From NCBI GenBank assembly GCA_964476835.1, contig CAYZCE010000009.1:1-64000 (forward strand): DNA of 64,000 bases, given 5' to 3'. The DNA comes from PALSA-926 sp964476835. Its GTDB lineage: Bacteria; Pseudomonadota; Alphaproteobacteria; Micavibrionales; UBA2020. Shown piece after piece: positions 49,601 through 57,850 of the stretch (within the stretch, counting starts at the first letter, position 1; the number at the start of each line of letters is the position of its first letter). The position numbers were made by a program, and so were the translations under genes. The notes beneath the pieces were generated by a model. It made no database searches. It saw nothing but the letters and a program-made list of their open reading frames with translations, and had not been told where the DNA came from.

Positions 49601-49780
49601 GCTGCTCTTGCTGAGGCTGCTCTCGAGCGCGTTGGAGAGGAAGTCGGCCTTCATCGGCCCCTGCGACAGGCGCGCGAGCAGGCCGAGCCACGCCGCGAAG
49701 GCCAGCAGCGCAATGACGCCGACCAGCTCAAGGCCGATCACGACCCCGCGGTTGAAATGATAGATGTGCTTCCTGACCAT
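46625..49780 (-). CDS. AsmA/YhdP-like large envelope protein
   Basis: A 1051-aa protein with one N-terminal membrane segment (VIGLELVGVIALLAFAAWLGLL) and a long periplasmic repeat-like beta domain (DUF3971-like, about residues 60-700). The C-terminal AsmA-like domain (NAMSLTGIMELLNGKG, then NIPLVGNILTGG) ends in VLAPGILRKLFFEK. Members of this group (YhdP, TamB, YdbH) form hydrophobic bridges that carry phospholipids to the outer membrane. Family assignment is good; the exact member is not. Confidence 0.85.
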   Translation of the reverse strand: MVRKHIYHFNRGVVIGLELVGVIALLAFAAWLGLLARLSQGPMKADFLSNALESSLSKSSGMEFHVGSTWLVWGGTEDPFQISVNNVQVNRPDKTPVLFVQKIGIQLSKRYLVLAKVVPRVIKIYSPNLRVSRDTDGHFLFNMQGDAAPTPDTGAGNGSADLMKDFISRLKDSGALNMLAGLEQVAITNATLVYDDRALNVLWKSHGTDLIFTRGDDGLEIDTVANLELDPGHTAYLRSNFTYDWETATPEGVVYFAGINPALLAQQSTALQAIAQVNLPLKGSVALTLDQNFMPGAGRFVIGADAGTFNAAGLYAKPMPVKNMYAQGLFNMATREMSLEDFRLDMDGPKASAKMALTQEGEGHALRVTAILENMQMDILHKYWPETVGVDARKWVVEHLSAGTTTHATLRLSMLAPTADFNSLALEHVGGTIDFKGLKVDYFAPLMPATDVDGRATYDNKSFNIAVTHGQAEDLAVTDATIAITDLDSPADQHAKIDINANLNGPLKTALKLLDGKPLGYPKEMGIDPAKTAGTAAINVDFKFPLYDNLALPEIKVTAKAKIDNAVLPGIVAGMDLTGGPLDVALAAGALTVKGAGKLGDTPLTFSFLKNFNDGAPVAMQADAKMALTPAVLAKFGVPDSLKMTGTLPATATYTVAPDKSATLSLKGDVTPTGFTVPVLNYAKKETVAGALDMTLRIDKNGKLTQIPSLSLTGDKMAMKGNLGFYPDGNVQKADFSQVQLGDTDIALTASNGLSSGFTVGITGKQLDASSFFTDEETPNSDAEAAKPVTPVTLSLNIGKLVTGQEKSIWQLKMFMRRNGWGRIDQLDVDGQAGYKPLSLRYDPTAKGHMLRLEADNAGAALAALGITNKLKDGKIVVNGTPFAKGGSRDIAGTVMLTNFTVVNAPTLGRLLNAMSLTGIMELLNGKGIGFQKMSAGFQWIDRGQPETAKNVRLIRLKDGQTSGASLGLTFEGTADIWTRTLDLNGTIIPASGINKAAANIPLVGNILTGGGKAVFAATYTVKGPKDTADVKVNPLSVLAPGILRKLFFEK

Positions 49781-49806
49781 CCTGCCCGTTCCTTAAGAAG
49801 CGCTCA

Positions 49807-51675
49807 TTATAGACGTTTTCCGGGGCGCGGCGTAAGGCCTTTTCTGGCCGCCGGGGCCTCGTCGAACAGCTCCGCCAGCTTCTCGGTCAGCACGCCGCCC
49901 AGCTCATCCGCGTCGGCCAGCGTCACGGCGCGGCGGTAATAACGGGTCACATCGTGCCCGATGCCGATAGCGACCAGCTGCACGGGGGTACGCGTCTCGA
50001 TCCACGAAATCATCTGCCGCAGATGGTCTTCCAGATAGGTGCCTTGGTTGGCCGAGAGCGTGGAATCGTCGACCGGCGCGCCGTCGGAGACGACCATCAG
50101 GATGCGTCGCTGCTCCGGCCGCGCCAGCAGGCGGTTGCAGGCCCACAGCAGCGCCTCGCCGTCGATGTTCTCCTTGAGCAGGCCCTCGCGCAGCATGAGG
50201 CCGAGGTTGGCGCGCACATGCCGCCACGGCTCGTCGGCATTTTTGTAGACGATATGGCGCAGGTCGTTGAGGCGGCCGGGGTGCGCCGGCTTGCCGTCGG
50301 AGAGCCACTTCTCGCGCGAAGCCCCGCCCTTCCACGCGCGCGTGGTGAAGCCGAGGATCTCGACCCGCACGCCGCAGCGCTCCAGCGTGCGCGCGAGGAT
50401 GTCGGTGCTGATGGCTGCGATGGTGATGGGGCGTCCGCGCATCGAGCCGGAATTGTCGATGAGCAGCGTGACGACAGTGTCGCGGAAGGGCGTGTTGCTT
50501 TCCTGCTTGTAGGAGACGGGGAACATCGGGTTGGCGACGATGCGGCTCAGCCGCGCGCTGTCGAGCAGGCCTTCCTCGAGGTCGAAGTGCCATGTGCGCG
50601 CCTGTTGCGCCATCAGCTTGCGCTGCAGGCGGTTGGCAAGCCGCGTGATGACGCCGTGCAGGTGCGTCAGCTGCTTGTCGAGCAGGCGGCGCAGCTGTTC
50701 CAGCTCCTCGTGGTCGCAGAGGTCGCCGGCTTCGACCGTTTCGTCGAAGGCGTCGGTATAGATGCGGTATTCACCCATCGCGCCGCGGCCGTCGGGCGCG
50801 TTGCGGCGCGGGGCTTCGCTGTCGCCTTCGCTCTGGGCTTTATCGCGTTCGTCGAGGTCGTAGCCGCCTTGCATGTCGCTGTCGGCGCCGGTCGCTTCCT
50901 GGTCTTCCTCGGCGGCTTCGAGGCCGAGTTGCTCCTTGCGCTCGCCGCTTTGCTGCTCGCCTTCGCGCGCCTGTTCCTGCCCCTCTTCCTTCTCCGCGTC
51001 GTCGCCGTCGCCGCTGTTATCGTCGGGCAGCGGGTCGGCGGGCGCGGGCGTCATCTCCATGCGCTCGATCAGGCTGTAGGCAAGGCGCGCAAACGCCGTC
51101 TGGTCATGCAGCGCGGCCTTGAGCGCCTCCAGCCCTGTTGCGCCCAGATGCTCGTTGAGCCACGGACGCCACAGCGCGGTGATGCGTTCGGCTTCCGGCG
51201 GCGGCCGGCGGCCGGTGAAGGCTTCGCGCGCCAGGTAGCGCAATGCCTCGCCGATGGAGACGTCGTCGCGCGCGGTGACAAGGTCGAGCCGCCGCTTGCG
51301 CGCGTCGAACTTCAGCGCGGCGGCGACGTTGCTGGCCGCGCCCGGGTAATCGGCGGTGCCGACCGCCTCGATGCGCGCGTTTTCGAGCGCCTGATAGGCC
51401 TCTCGCGCGCGGGGGTCGGCGGGCATCAGGCGTTGGTGCAGGCGCGTGTCGTGATAGCGCAGTTGCAGCGCCAGCATGTCGGCCATGCCGCGCAGGTGCG
51501 CGACCTGGTTCTCCTCGATATGCAGCGGCGGCGACGGCAGGCGGATCTGCGCTTCCGTCATCTCGGCGGTCAGGCCGCCGAGCGCCACCTCCACGTCCTC
51601 ACGCCCCGACAGCGCACGGGCGGTGGATTCCGTCGCGCGACGGAAGAGCTCAGCGGGGTCGTAAGTGTCCGTCAT
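49807..51675 (-). CDS. cobT: Cobaltochelatase subunit CobT
   Basis: Part of the aerobic cobalt chelatase (CobN with a CobS-CobT AAA+ chaperone). A 622-aa protein: helical N-terminal domain, a very acidic Glu/Gln/Asp-rich linker (about 220-300), and a C-terminal von Willebrand A domain with MIDAS DNSGSM and LMVVSDGAPVDD. It overlaps cobS by 4 bp. CobN is not in this window. Confidence 0.93.
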   Translation of the reverse strand: MTDTYDPAELFRRATESTARALSGREDVEVALGGLTAEMTEAQIRLPSPPLHIEENQVAHLRGMADMLALQLRYHDTRLHQRLMPADPRAREAYQALENARIEAVGTADYPGAASNVAAALKFDARKRRLDLVTARDDVSIGEALRYLAREAFTGRRPPPEAERITALWRPWLNEHLGATGLEALKAALHDQTAFARLAYSLIERMEMTPAPADPLPDDNSGDGDDAEKEEGQEQAREGEQQSGERKEQLGLEAAEEDQEATGADSDMQGGYDLDERDKAQSEGDSEAPRRNAPDGRGAMGEYRIYTDAFDETVEAGDLCDHEELEQLRRLLDKQLTHLHGVITRLANRLQRKLMAQQARTWHFDLEEGLLDSARLSRIVANPMFPVSYKQESNTPFRDTVVTLLIDNSGSMRGRPITIAAISTDILARTLERCGVRVEILGFTTRAWKGGASREKWLSDGKPAHPGRLNDLRHIVYKNADEPWRHVRANLGLMLREGLLKENIDGEALLWACNRLLARPEQRRILMVVSDGAPVDDSTLSANQGTYLEDHLRQMISWIETRTPVQLVAIGIGHDVTRYYRRAVTLADADELGGVLTEKLAELFDEAPAARKGLTPRPGKRL

Positions 51676-52625
51676 AGCCTGCGGTCAAAGCAGCGTTGAT
51701 AATATTCGGAGACGATGGCCTTCTCGAGGTCGTCGCACTTGTTGAGGAAGGTCACGCGGAAGGCGTAGTCGAGGTCGGCGAAGATCTGCGCGTTCTCGGC
51801 CCAGTGGATGACGGTGCGCGGCGACATCACGGTCGAGAGGTCGCCGGAGATGAAGCCCTTGCGCGTTAGGTTGGCCATGCGGACCATGGCGGCCACGGTC
51901 TTCTGCCCTTCGTCGGTGCGGTAGGCGGGCGCGCGGGCGGTCACGATCTCGATCTCGCGCGCGTCGGGCAAATAGTTGAGGCTGGTCACGATGTTCCAGC
52001 GGTCCATCTGGCCCTGGTTGATCTGCTGCGTGCCGTGGTAGAGGCCGCTGGTGTCGCCGAGGCCGATGGTGTTGGCGGTCGCGAAGATGCGGAACGACGG
52101 GTGCGCGTGGATCACCTCGTTCTGGTCGAGCAGCGTCAGCTTGCCGCCGGATTCCAGCACGCGCTGGATCACGAACATCACGTCGGGACGACCGGCGTCG
52201 TATTCGTCGAACACCAGCGCGACGGGGTTTTTCAGCGCCCATGGCAGCAGGCCTTCGCGGAACTCGGTCACCTGCTTGCCGTCCTTCAGCACGATGGCGT
52301 CCTTGCCGATGAGGTCGATGCGGCTGACGTGGCTGTCGAGGTTGATGCGCACGCACGGCCAGTTGAGGCGCGCGGCGACCTGCTCGATATGCGTCGACTT
52401 GCCGGTGCCGTGATAGCCCTGCACCATCACGCGCTTGTTGTGCGCAAAGCCGGCCAAAATCGAGAGCGTGGTGTCCTTGTCGAAGATGTAGACGTCGTCG
52501 ATATCCGGCACGTTGTCGTGGCGCTGCGAGAAGGCCGGCACCTGCATGTCGCTGTCGATGCCGAAGAGCTGGCGCGCGGAAACCATGATGTCGGGGAGCT
52601 GTTTTTGCTGGGCGTGTGCCGTCAT
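51672..52625 (-). CDS. cobS: Cobaltochelatase subunit CobS (AAA+ ATPase)
   Basis: A 317-aa MoxR-like AAA+ ATPase: Walker A QGYHGTGKSTHIEQV, Walker B ALVFDEYDAGRPD, sensor region FATANTIGLGDTSGLY. It forms a ring with CobT that drives cobalt insertion by CobN. A conserved N-terminal segment (ISARQLFGIDSDMQVPAF, here MVSARQLFGID) identifies CobS. It overlaps both cobT and the J-domain gene, forming a three-gene operon. Confidence 0.95.
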   Translation of the reverse strand: MTAHAQQKQLPDIMVSARQLFGIDSDMQVPAFSQRHDNVPDIDDVYIFDKDTTLSILAGFAHNKRVMVQGYHGTGKSTHIEQVAARLNWPCVRINLDSHVSRIDLIGKDAIVLKDGKQVTEFREGLLPWALKNPVALVFDEYDAGRPDVMFVIQRVLESGGKLTLLDQNEVIHAHPSFRIFATANTIGLGDTSGLYHGTQQINQGQMDRWNIVTSLNYLPDAREIEIVTARAPAYRTDEGQKTVAAMVRMANLTRKGFISGDLSTVMSPRTVIHWAENAQIFADLDYAFRVTFLNKCDDLEKAIVSEYYQRCFDRRL

Positions 52626-53254
52626 TTTTTGTCATCCAGTTCGGTGTAGGATTGGTAGGAAAGCTTGAGGATCGAATAGGCCATGTTGATCTTCTTCATG
52701 CGCTCCTCGGCCGCGGGATCGGGCGCATTGACGTCAGGGTGGTATTGCTTGACGAGCGTCTTGTAGCGGGCCTTCACCTCTTCCCACACGACGGGCGGCG
52801 CGAGCCCGAGCATGCCGAGCGCCTCCGCCGCCGGATGCGGGATGGAGCCGAGGTTAACGCGCGCGTTGTGCTCGGCATCGTCTTCCCCGCCGAATGCGCC
52901 GAAGACGTCCTCGCCGGCGGCGAAACGCTCGTAAATGCGGTGCTTGAGGCGTTCCTCGTTCATGCCGGCCTTGGTCGAGCGCCAGGTCGGGCGGTCGCCG
53001 ACGATGGTTTTCTTGAGCGTCGCCTCGATCTCGGCCTGCGACATGCCCTTGAAGAAATCCCAGTTCTGGTTGTATTCGCGCACGTGGTCGAGGCAGAACC
53101 AGTAGTAATCCTTGAGGTGGTCGCGCGACTTGGGCGCGCGGTAGTCGCCCCGGTGCGGGCAGCCCGAAATATCGCAGCCGCGCGTCAGCGTCAGCCCGGT
53201 TTCGAGGGGATTTTCAAGCGCATCCCAGTAGGATCGGAACTTGGTGTGCCACAT
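52622..53254 (-). CDS. J-domain protein (DnaJ-like) coupled to CobST
   Basis: A 210-aa protein. The N-terminal 110 residues hold two Cys-containing segments (GCDISGCPHRGDY, WFCLDHVREYN). The C-terminal J domain has VWEEVKARYKTLVKQYHPDVN with an intact HPD, so it should stimulate a DnaK-type chaperone. It starts the operon that runs into cobS with a 4-bp overlap. The linkage suggests help in assembling the chelatase ring, as often seen in alphaproteobacteria. Confidence 0.9.
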   Translation of the reverse strand: MWHTKFRSYWDALENPLETGLTLTRGCDISGCPHRGDYRAPKSRDHLKDYYWFCLDHVREYNQNWDFFKGMSQAEIEATLKKTIVGDRPTWRSTKAGMNEERLKHRIYERFAAGEDVFGAFGGEDDAEHNARVNLGSIPHPAAEALGMLGLAPPVVWEEVKARYKTLVKQYHPDVNAPDPAAEERMKKINMAYSILKLSYQSYTELDDKK

Positions 53255-53437
53255 CCTTAAATTATCGCTCCCAATGGCCTTTAAAACAAGGATTACTATT
53301 TCCGTAGATGCACGTAAACGGTGTATTTTATAATAATAAACAATTTATAGTTGTATTTTGCCGGAACCCCATTATAGTTGTTTCAAGGTCGAACTGCTTG
53401 ACCGCGCTGGATAAACAATCGAAGAGAAAGCCACAAC

Positions 53438-53788
53438 ATGCCGGACTCCTCTTTTCCTCAAGACGACGCCTCGTTTCCTCCGCTGACCAACGAGGGCGGC
53501 AAATGCAAGCAAGGCTCCGGCGCGCTGCAAAGCCGCAATATCCGCATCCACCGCCGCCGCACCAGCGTGCGGCTCGAGCCTGTCATGTGGAACGCGCTCA
53601 ACGAGATCGCGGGGCTCGAAAAGTGCTCGATCCACGACCTCTGCAGCGCCGTGCACGACCTGAAGGAGCGCGAGCTGTCGTTCACCGCCGCGCTGCGCGT
53701 GTTCATGGTTGAATACTACCGCTCCGCCCTGCGCGCGGAGAACAAGGTCTCGCGCGTGCAGTTGCACCTGCGCAGCGTCAAATCCTAA
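53438..53788 (+). CDS. Ribbon-helix-helix domain protein
   Basis: A 116-aa protein with a disordered start and an RHH-type domain (RRTSVRLEPVMWNALNEIA, then SFTAALRVFMVEYYRSA) that is common in alphaproteobacteria. Such proteins bind DNA as dimers, or act in toxin-antitoxin-like regulation; no toxin gene is adjacent. Convergent with accA, 9 bp apart. Confidence 0.8.
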   Translation: MPDSSFPQDDASFPPLTNEGGKCKQGSGALQSRNIRIHRRRTSVRLEPVMWNALNEIAGLEKCSIHDLCSAVHDLKERELSFTAALRVFMVEYYRSALRAENKVSRVQLHLRSVKS

Positions 53789-53797
53789 AGCTGAAAA

Positions 53798-54745
53798 TCA
53801 GGCCGCGTGGCCCATTTCGAGGAACTTCTGGCGGCGGCGGATCTTGAGCGTCGCGCCGTCGAGGGACGCGAGTTCGGTCACGGCCTTCTCCACGTAATCG
53901 CCGACGACGTCGATGGTGCGCTCCGGTTCGCGGTGCGCGCCGCCCATCGGCTCCTCGATGATCGTGTCGATGATGCCGAGCGCCTTGAGGTCCTGCGCCG
54001 TCAGTTTCAGCGCGCGGGCCGCGTCCTTCGCGTATTCCGCGCTGCGCCACAGGATGGACGCGCAGCCTTCGGGTGAGATGACGCTGTAGATCGAATGTTC
54101 CAGCATGAAGATGCGGTCGGCGGTGGCGATCGCGATGGCGCCGCCCGAGCCGCCTTCGCCGATGACGACGGAGACGAGCGGCGTTTCCGCGCGCAGGCAG
54201 CTCTCGATCGAGGCCGCGATGGCTTCGGACTGGCCGCGCTCTTCCGCCTCGACGCCCGGATAGGCGCCGGCGGTGTCGACCAGCGAGACGATGGGCAGCT
54301 TGAACTGGCTGGCCATGGCCATCAGGCGCTGCGCCTTGCGGTAGCCTTCGGGCTTGGTCATGCCGAAGTTGTGGTGGATGCGGCTGGTGGTGTCGTGGCC
54401 CTTCTCCTGCCCCAGGATGACGCAGGAACGGCCGCGGAAACGGCCGAGGCCGCCCACGAGGGCCGCGTCTTCGCCGAACAGGCGGTCGCCGGCCAGCGGG
54501 GTGAAATCGGTGACGAGGCGCTTCACGTAGTCCTGGAAATGCGGGCGCGACGGGTGGCGCGCGACCTGCACCTTTTGCTCGGGCGTCAGCTTGGAATAGG
54601 TCTGCACGAGGATGCGGTCGGCCTTTTCGCGCAGGCGGGTGATCTCGTCCTTGAGGCTGACGTCGCTTTTGTCGATGCGTTGCAGATCGGCCACCTTGGC
54701 CTCGAGTTCGATGATCTGCTTTTCAAAGTCCAGATGATAAGCCAT
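53798..54745 (-). CDS. accA: Acetyl-CoA carboxylase carboxyltransferase alpha subunit
   Basis: With AccD, transfers the carboxyl group from biotin to acetyl-CoA for fatty-acid synthesis. A 315-aa protein with YHLDFEKQIIELEAKV at the start, GDRLFGEDAALVGGL, PEGYRKAQRLM, DTAGAYPGVEAEERGQ, and the oxyanion-hole region EGGSGGAIAI. Length and motifs as expected. accD is not adjacent. Confidence 0.97.
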   Translation of the reverse strand: MAYHLDFEKQIIELEAKVADLQRIDKSDVSLKDEITRLREKADRILVQTYSKLTPEQKVQVARHPSRPHFQDYVKRLVTDFTPLAGDRLFGEDAALVGGLGRFRGRSCVILGQEKGHDTTSRIHHNFGMTKPEGYRKAQRLMAMASQFKLPIVSLVDTAGAYPGVEAEERGQSEAIAASIESCLRAETPLVSVVIGEGGSGGAIAIATADRIFMLEHSIYSVISPEGCASILWRSAEYAKDAARALKLTAQDLKALGIIDTIIEEPMGGAHREPERTIDVVGDYVEKAVTELASLDGATLKIRRRQKFLEMGHAA

Positions 54746-54759
54746 GTGTGTCCTGTCTT

Positions 54760-55215
54760 TTAAGCGAACGGGTTAAAGGATTGCGGCTTGCGCGGCGTGG
54801 GATCAGGCTTGACCGGCGCGGTATCATGGTTTTGAGCCTTGCGGACGACCTCGGCGAAATCGCACGCACCCATATGATTGAGCGCTTCGGCGGTGCCGGC
54901 GGTTGCCTGTGCTACGGGGATCAGCGAGGCTGCTTCCGCCCCCGCCTGCTGGCGGCAGGCCTGCTTGCAGAAATAATCCGCCAGGCGGACATAGCCTTCC
55001 ATCATGCCTGTGCCGTCGTTGTTGATGCGCGCGTAGAAAATGTCGTGGCGCAGCTTGTCGACGATATCGTTGGCGTCTGTCCCCGCATCGGCATGAACCG
55101 GCATATGTACGCCGACTTTCCAGCCGAGCGATTGGTTGGAATACGGCTCCGGGAAATCCGCAGCCTTGAGGAAGGCGGCGGCCAAAGTGCTGAGAAACTG
55201 GAGATCGTCTTTCAT
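54760..55215 (-). CDS. Hypothetical soluble protein upstream of accA
   Basis: A 151-aa protein without signal peptide. Readable segments are LSTLAAAFLKAAD, GWKVGVHMPVHADAG and a Cys pair in YFCKQACRQQAG, with a Pro-rich C-terminus (KPDPTPRKPQSFNPF). AAAGGA precedes the chosen ATG; a 7-residue longer start has no ribosome site. It lies 14 bp upstream of accA on the same strand and may be co-transcribed with it. No family recognised. Confidence 0.6.
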   Translation of the reverse strand: MKDDLQFLSTLAAAFLKAADFPEPYSNQSLGWKVGVHMPVHADAGTDANDIVDKLRHDIFYARINNDGTGMMEGYVRLADYFCKQACRQQAGAEAASLIPVAQATAGTAEALNHMGACDFAEVVRKAQNHDTAPVKPDPTPRKPQSFNPFA

Positions 55216-55376
55216 GCGGTTCCTTTGACTAAACAAGGCCTGAATATAAGAAAAAAGAGCCTTGTTTACAAGTTATCGCTAGTACGGGCGAGCTTTTATT
55301 TACATTTTTACTAAAAGTTAATGAGAGGGGTGTAGGATAGAAAGATAACGGTAATGGTGTAATCAGGAGAACGAGA

Positions 55377-55718
55377 ATGAAGTTTTTTATGATGGCTGTT
55401 GCGGTTTTTGCTGTGAGCGGCGTTCTCTCCTCTGTCGCCATCGCCAAGCCGACGTCCTTTCAGATGCATGCCAGCAAGGAAGGCGCGGAATGCTACGTTA
55501 CCTGCGCCCAGGCAGGCCACGGCCTTGCGGGTCAGCTCGTCGGCTGGTCGCCTAGATTTGCCGGCCCGGGACGCACATGCTCGTGCACCTACGATTCCAC
55601 GCATGCTGTAGACCCGAAGACCTCTTCGGCGGACATGCCTGGCGCTGCCAGCGGAAAAGTTATCGTTGCACCAACCCCTGGCGCTGCTGTTGCGCCGGTG
55701 GCAACCCCGAAGCACTAA
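55377..55718 (+). CDS. Secreted small protein with CxxxC-CxC motif, copy 1
   Basis: A 113-aa protein with a signal peptide (MKFFMMAVAVFAVSGVLSS, cleaved near AIA-KP) and a mature part with CYVTCAQAGHGLAG and TCSCTY, then a Pro/Ala-rich tail. The four cysteines (C-x3-C and C-x-C) are shared with the next gene and probably form two disulfides or a metal site in the periplasm. Tandem duplicate. No known family. Confidence 0.65.
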   Translation: MKFFMMAVAVFAVSGVLSSVAIAKPTSFQMHASKEGAECYVTCAQAGHGLAGQLVGWSPRFAGPGRTCSCTYDSTHAVDPKTSSADMPGAASGKVIVAPTPGAAVAPVATPKH

Positions 55719-55758
55719 TTAACAAATACTCACAACGAACCTAAGGACAGATAGTGAC

Positions 55759-56172
55759 ATGAAGATTTTTATGATGGCGGCCGGCGCGGCGTTTCTTGTG
55801 AGCACGGCTCTCGCGAGCAGTGCTTTTGCGAAGCAATCGGAATTCCAGACGCATACCAGCAAGCCGGGGCAATCCTGCACGACGGCCTGTGCCTTGGGAG
55901 GGCAAGGGCTTGCCGGCCTTGTCATCGTCGCTACGCCGGCGACTTCCGGCGATAACCGCCTTTGCACCTGTAAATACGGCGATCCCTACGTCGTCGGCAC
56001 CGGCGGCACTCTGGGCGGCGTGAAGGGTAGCGTGAATGCCGATATTCACAATGATGCGGCGATTGACACCGCGCCGGCTTCTGCGACCGGCGTATCGGGT
56101 ATCGGCGCGGCTCAGGCGGTCACGGCGCCTGCGGCCAAAAGCGCTGTCGCTCCTGTGCCGACACAAAAGTAA
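55759..56172 (+). CDS. Secreted small protein with CxxxC-CxC motif, copy 2
   Basis: A 137-aa paralogue of the preceding gene: signal peptide MKIFMMAAGAAFLVSTALAS, then SCTTACALGGQGLAG and LCTCKYGD keep the same cysteine spacing and the Gly-x-Gly-Leu-Ala-Gly block. The tail is longer and contains a Gly-rich stretch. It ends at a strong bidirectional terminator shared with xerD. Likely the same periplasmic role as copy 1. Confidence 0.65.
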   Translation: MKIFMMAAGAAFLVSTALASSAFAKQSEFQTHTSKPGQSCTTACALGGQGLAGLVIVATPATSGDNRLCTCKYGDPYVVGTGGTLGGVKGSVNADIHNDAAIDTAPASATGVSGIGAAQAVTAPAAKSAVAPVPTQK

Positions 56173-56189
56173 GAATACAGGCAGACGAA

Positions 56190-56225
56190 GAAAGGGCCGC
56201 TTCGATGAAGCGGCCCTTTCCTATT
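56190..56225. terminator. Bidirectional terminator between the secreted pair and xerD
   Basis: A 14-bp perfect stem GAAAGGGCCGCTTC / GAAGCGGCCCTTTC with a GAT loop; T-rich sequence follows on the + side and A/T-rich on the other, so it can end transcription from both sides. Confidence 0.85.
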
Positions 56226-56244
56226 CTTGGTCGTCGTCGTCAGT

Positions 56245-57231
56245 TCAAGCCGAGGCCTTGTTGGCCAGCGGGTGCTTGTTCTCGACGGCGCCCTTGACTT
56301 GATCTGCAACCACTTGGGTGTAGATCTGGGTCGTGGCGATGTCGGCGTGACCCAGCATCTTTTGGACGGAGCGGAGATCCGCGCCGTGCTTCAGAAGGTG
56401 GGTTGCGAAAGCGTGACGCAGGACGTGCGGGCTGACGCGATCCGGTTCGATGCCGGCGTTGCGCGACAGTTCCTTGAGGAGCTGTGCGAAGCGCTGGCGG
56501 GTCAGGTGACCCGATTCAGAGGTACGCGACGGGAAGAGCCACTTGCTCTGGGTATCCGCGCGGTCCGCCATCAGGAAGCGGCTGCGGATGTCCATGTAGC
56601 CCTTCATCGCCTTTTGAGCGGGTTCGGACAGGGGGGCCATGCGCTCGCGGCCGCCCTTGCCTTCAACCGTCAGGTAACGGCTTTCAGGACCGATGGCGGT
56701 CAGCGGCAGGCCGACCAGTTCCGACACGCGGAGACCGGTTGCGTAGAGGATTTCAAGCAGGGCCACGAGGCGAACGCTCTCGGGGCCGCCTTGCTTCTGC
56801 GCGGTGTTGATCAGGACGGAGACTTCGTCTTCGCTCAGGATCTTCGGCAGGGTGCGGGTTTGCTTGGGGCTCTCGATGGTCGAGGTCGGATCATCGGTGC
56901 GCTTGCCTTCGGAAACGAGGAAGCCGAAGAACTGGCGCATCGCCGAGATGCGGCGCGCGATGGTGCGAACAGCCGTCTGGCCGCCGCCCTTGCTCTTGGC
57001 GTTTTCGCGGCCCGAGAGCTCGGCGAGGTAAGCCTTAAGATCGTTGGTGGTTGCAGTGTTGATGTCCTTGCTTTGCTTCTTCAGGAAAGCGCAGACGTCA
57101 GCGAGGTCACGCTCATAAGCATGACGGGTGTTGAGAGCCGCACCGCGCTCGGCGATCAGCATATCAAGGAATGCATCAACAGTGCCGGGGAGCGGCGCTT
57201 TGGGCATTCTCGGACGACCAGGACGTGCCAT
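56245..57231 (-). CDS. xerD: Site-specific tyrosine recombinase XerD
   Basis: Resolves chromosome dimers at dif with XerC. A 328-aa protein: N-terminal SAM-like core-binding domain (FLDMLIAERGAALNTRHAYERDL) and a catalytic domain with the Arg of ATGLRVSEL, His-x-x-Arg in HVLRHAFATHL, the His in LGHADIATTQ and the nucleophile Tyr in IYTQV. It is the host enzyme expected to have integrated the prophage 16 kb to the left. A 357-bp gap lies upstream. Confidence 0.92.
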   Translation of the reverse strand: MARPGRPRMPKAPLPGTVDAFLDMLIAERGAALNTRHAYERDLADVCAFLKKQSKDINTATTNDLKAYLAELSGRENAKSKGGGQTAVRTIARRISAMRQFFGFLVSEGKRTDDPTSTIESPKQTRTLPKILSEDEVSVLINTAQKQGGPESVRLVALLEILYATGLRVSELVGLPLTAIGPESRYLTVEGKGGRERMAPLSEPAQKAMKGYMDIRSRFLMADRADTQSKWLFPSRTSESGHLTRQRFAQLLKELSRNAGIEPDRVSPHVLRHAFATHLLKHGADLRSVQKMLGHADIATTQIYTQVVADQVKGAVENKHPLANKASA

Positions 57232-57588
57232 AGTATTTTTCTCCGTTTTTTATAATTGCCTAACGTGACGTAAAAGTCATTGAACCTTCATCACGCTATC
57301 TCCGTAACAGTGCCATAAAGCCGGATTCCGAAAGGAAAAGCAAGGGGGAATATGTGAAAATCTAAAAACCGCATTTCATGTTTTTAAAGCCTTGGTTCAA
57401 GATCGAGCCGAAACCCATGAAATTCGTTCATTTTCACATCCCTTTCGGGGTAGCTTTTTTCTCCTGTCGAAAACGCTCTAAAAACCCGTTCTTAAAGCAT
57501 TTTCTAGTTCTTATTCAGCCTCTTCCATGCGTCCGAATCAAACTGCGCGGTATTGATTCGGCTTCATCGAGGAAGCGCGGTCAAAGCA
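57232..57588. other. Noncoding gap upstream of xerD
   Basis: This 357-bp stretch holds no open frame with coding character and no tRNA-like cloverleaf. It is AT-richer than its flanks, with a short T-rich tract (about 57440-57470) and a small inverted repeat around ATGAA/TTCAT near 57418. It probably contains the promoter of xerD and the 3' end of the small gene at 57589. Nothing else recognised. Confidence 0.5.
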
Positions 57589-57741
57589 TCACGATTTCCG
57601 TTCGGAAAGGCGCGATACGTCGACCTGTTTTTCCGCCCTGCTGCGCGGCACCTGGACATCCCACACGGCAAGCACGATAAACGCGCCGACCGCCGCGACG
57701 AAGGCCAGGAAAATCGCAGAAACACCAAGTTTAAATCCCAT
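57589..57741 (-). CDS. 50-aa single-pass membrane protein
   Basis: MGFKLGVSAIFLAFVAAVGA starts a peptide with one membrane segment (about residues 5-27), then an aromatic/charged part (VWDVQVPRSRAEKQVDVSRL). AAGGAA lies about 8 nt before the ATG. It stands alone between xerD and aroK. The clear topology and ribosome site make translation likely, but the role is unknown. Confidence 0.55.
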   Translation of the reverse strand: MGFKLGVSAIFLAFVAAVGAFIVLAVWDVQVPRSRAEKQVDVSRLSERKS

Positions 57742-57850
57742 ATTCAGCATTCCTTGATTTTGCAGATGTGGGGATATTTATTACATAATGTAACGCGAGC
57801 GTCAACGACTATTTTTTCATAAAAACAAATCCGGATAGATTTAGAATGAA

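Noticed and set aside
57395..57420. tRNA-like TTCAA segment upstream of aroK
   Set aside because: No acceptor stem or anticodon arm can be folded around it.
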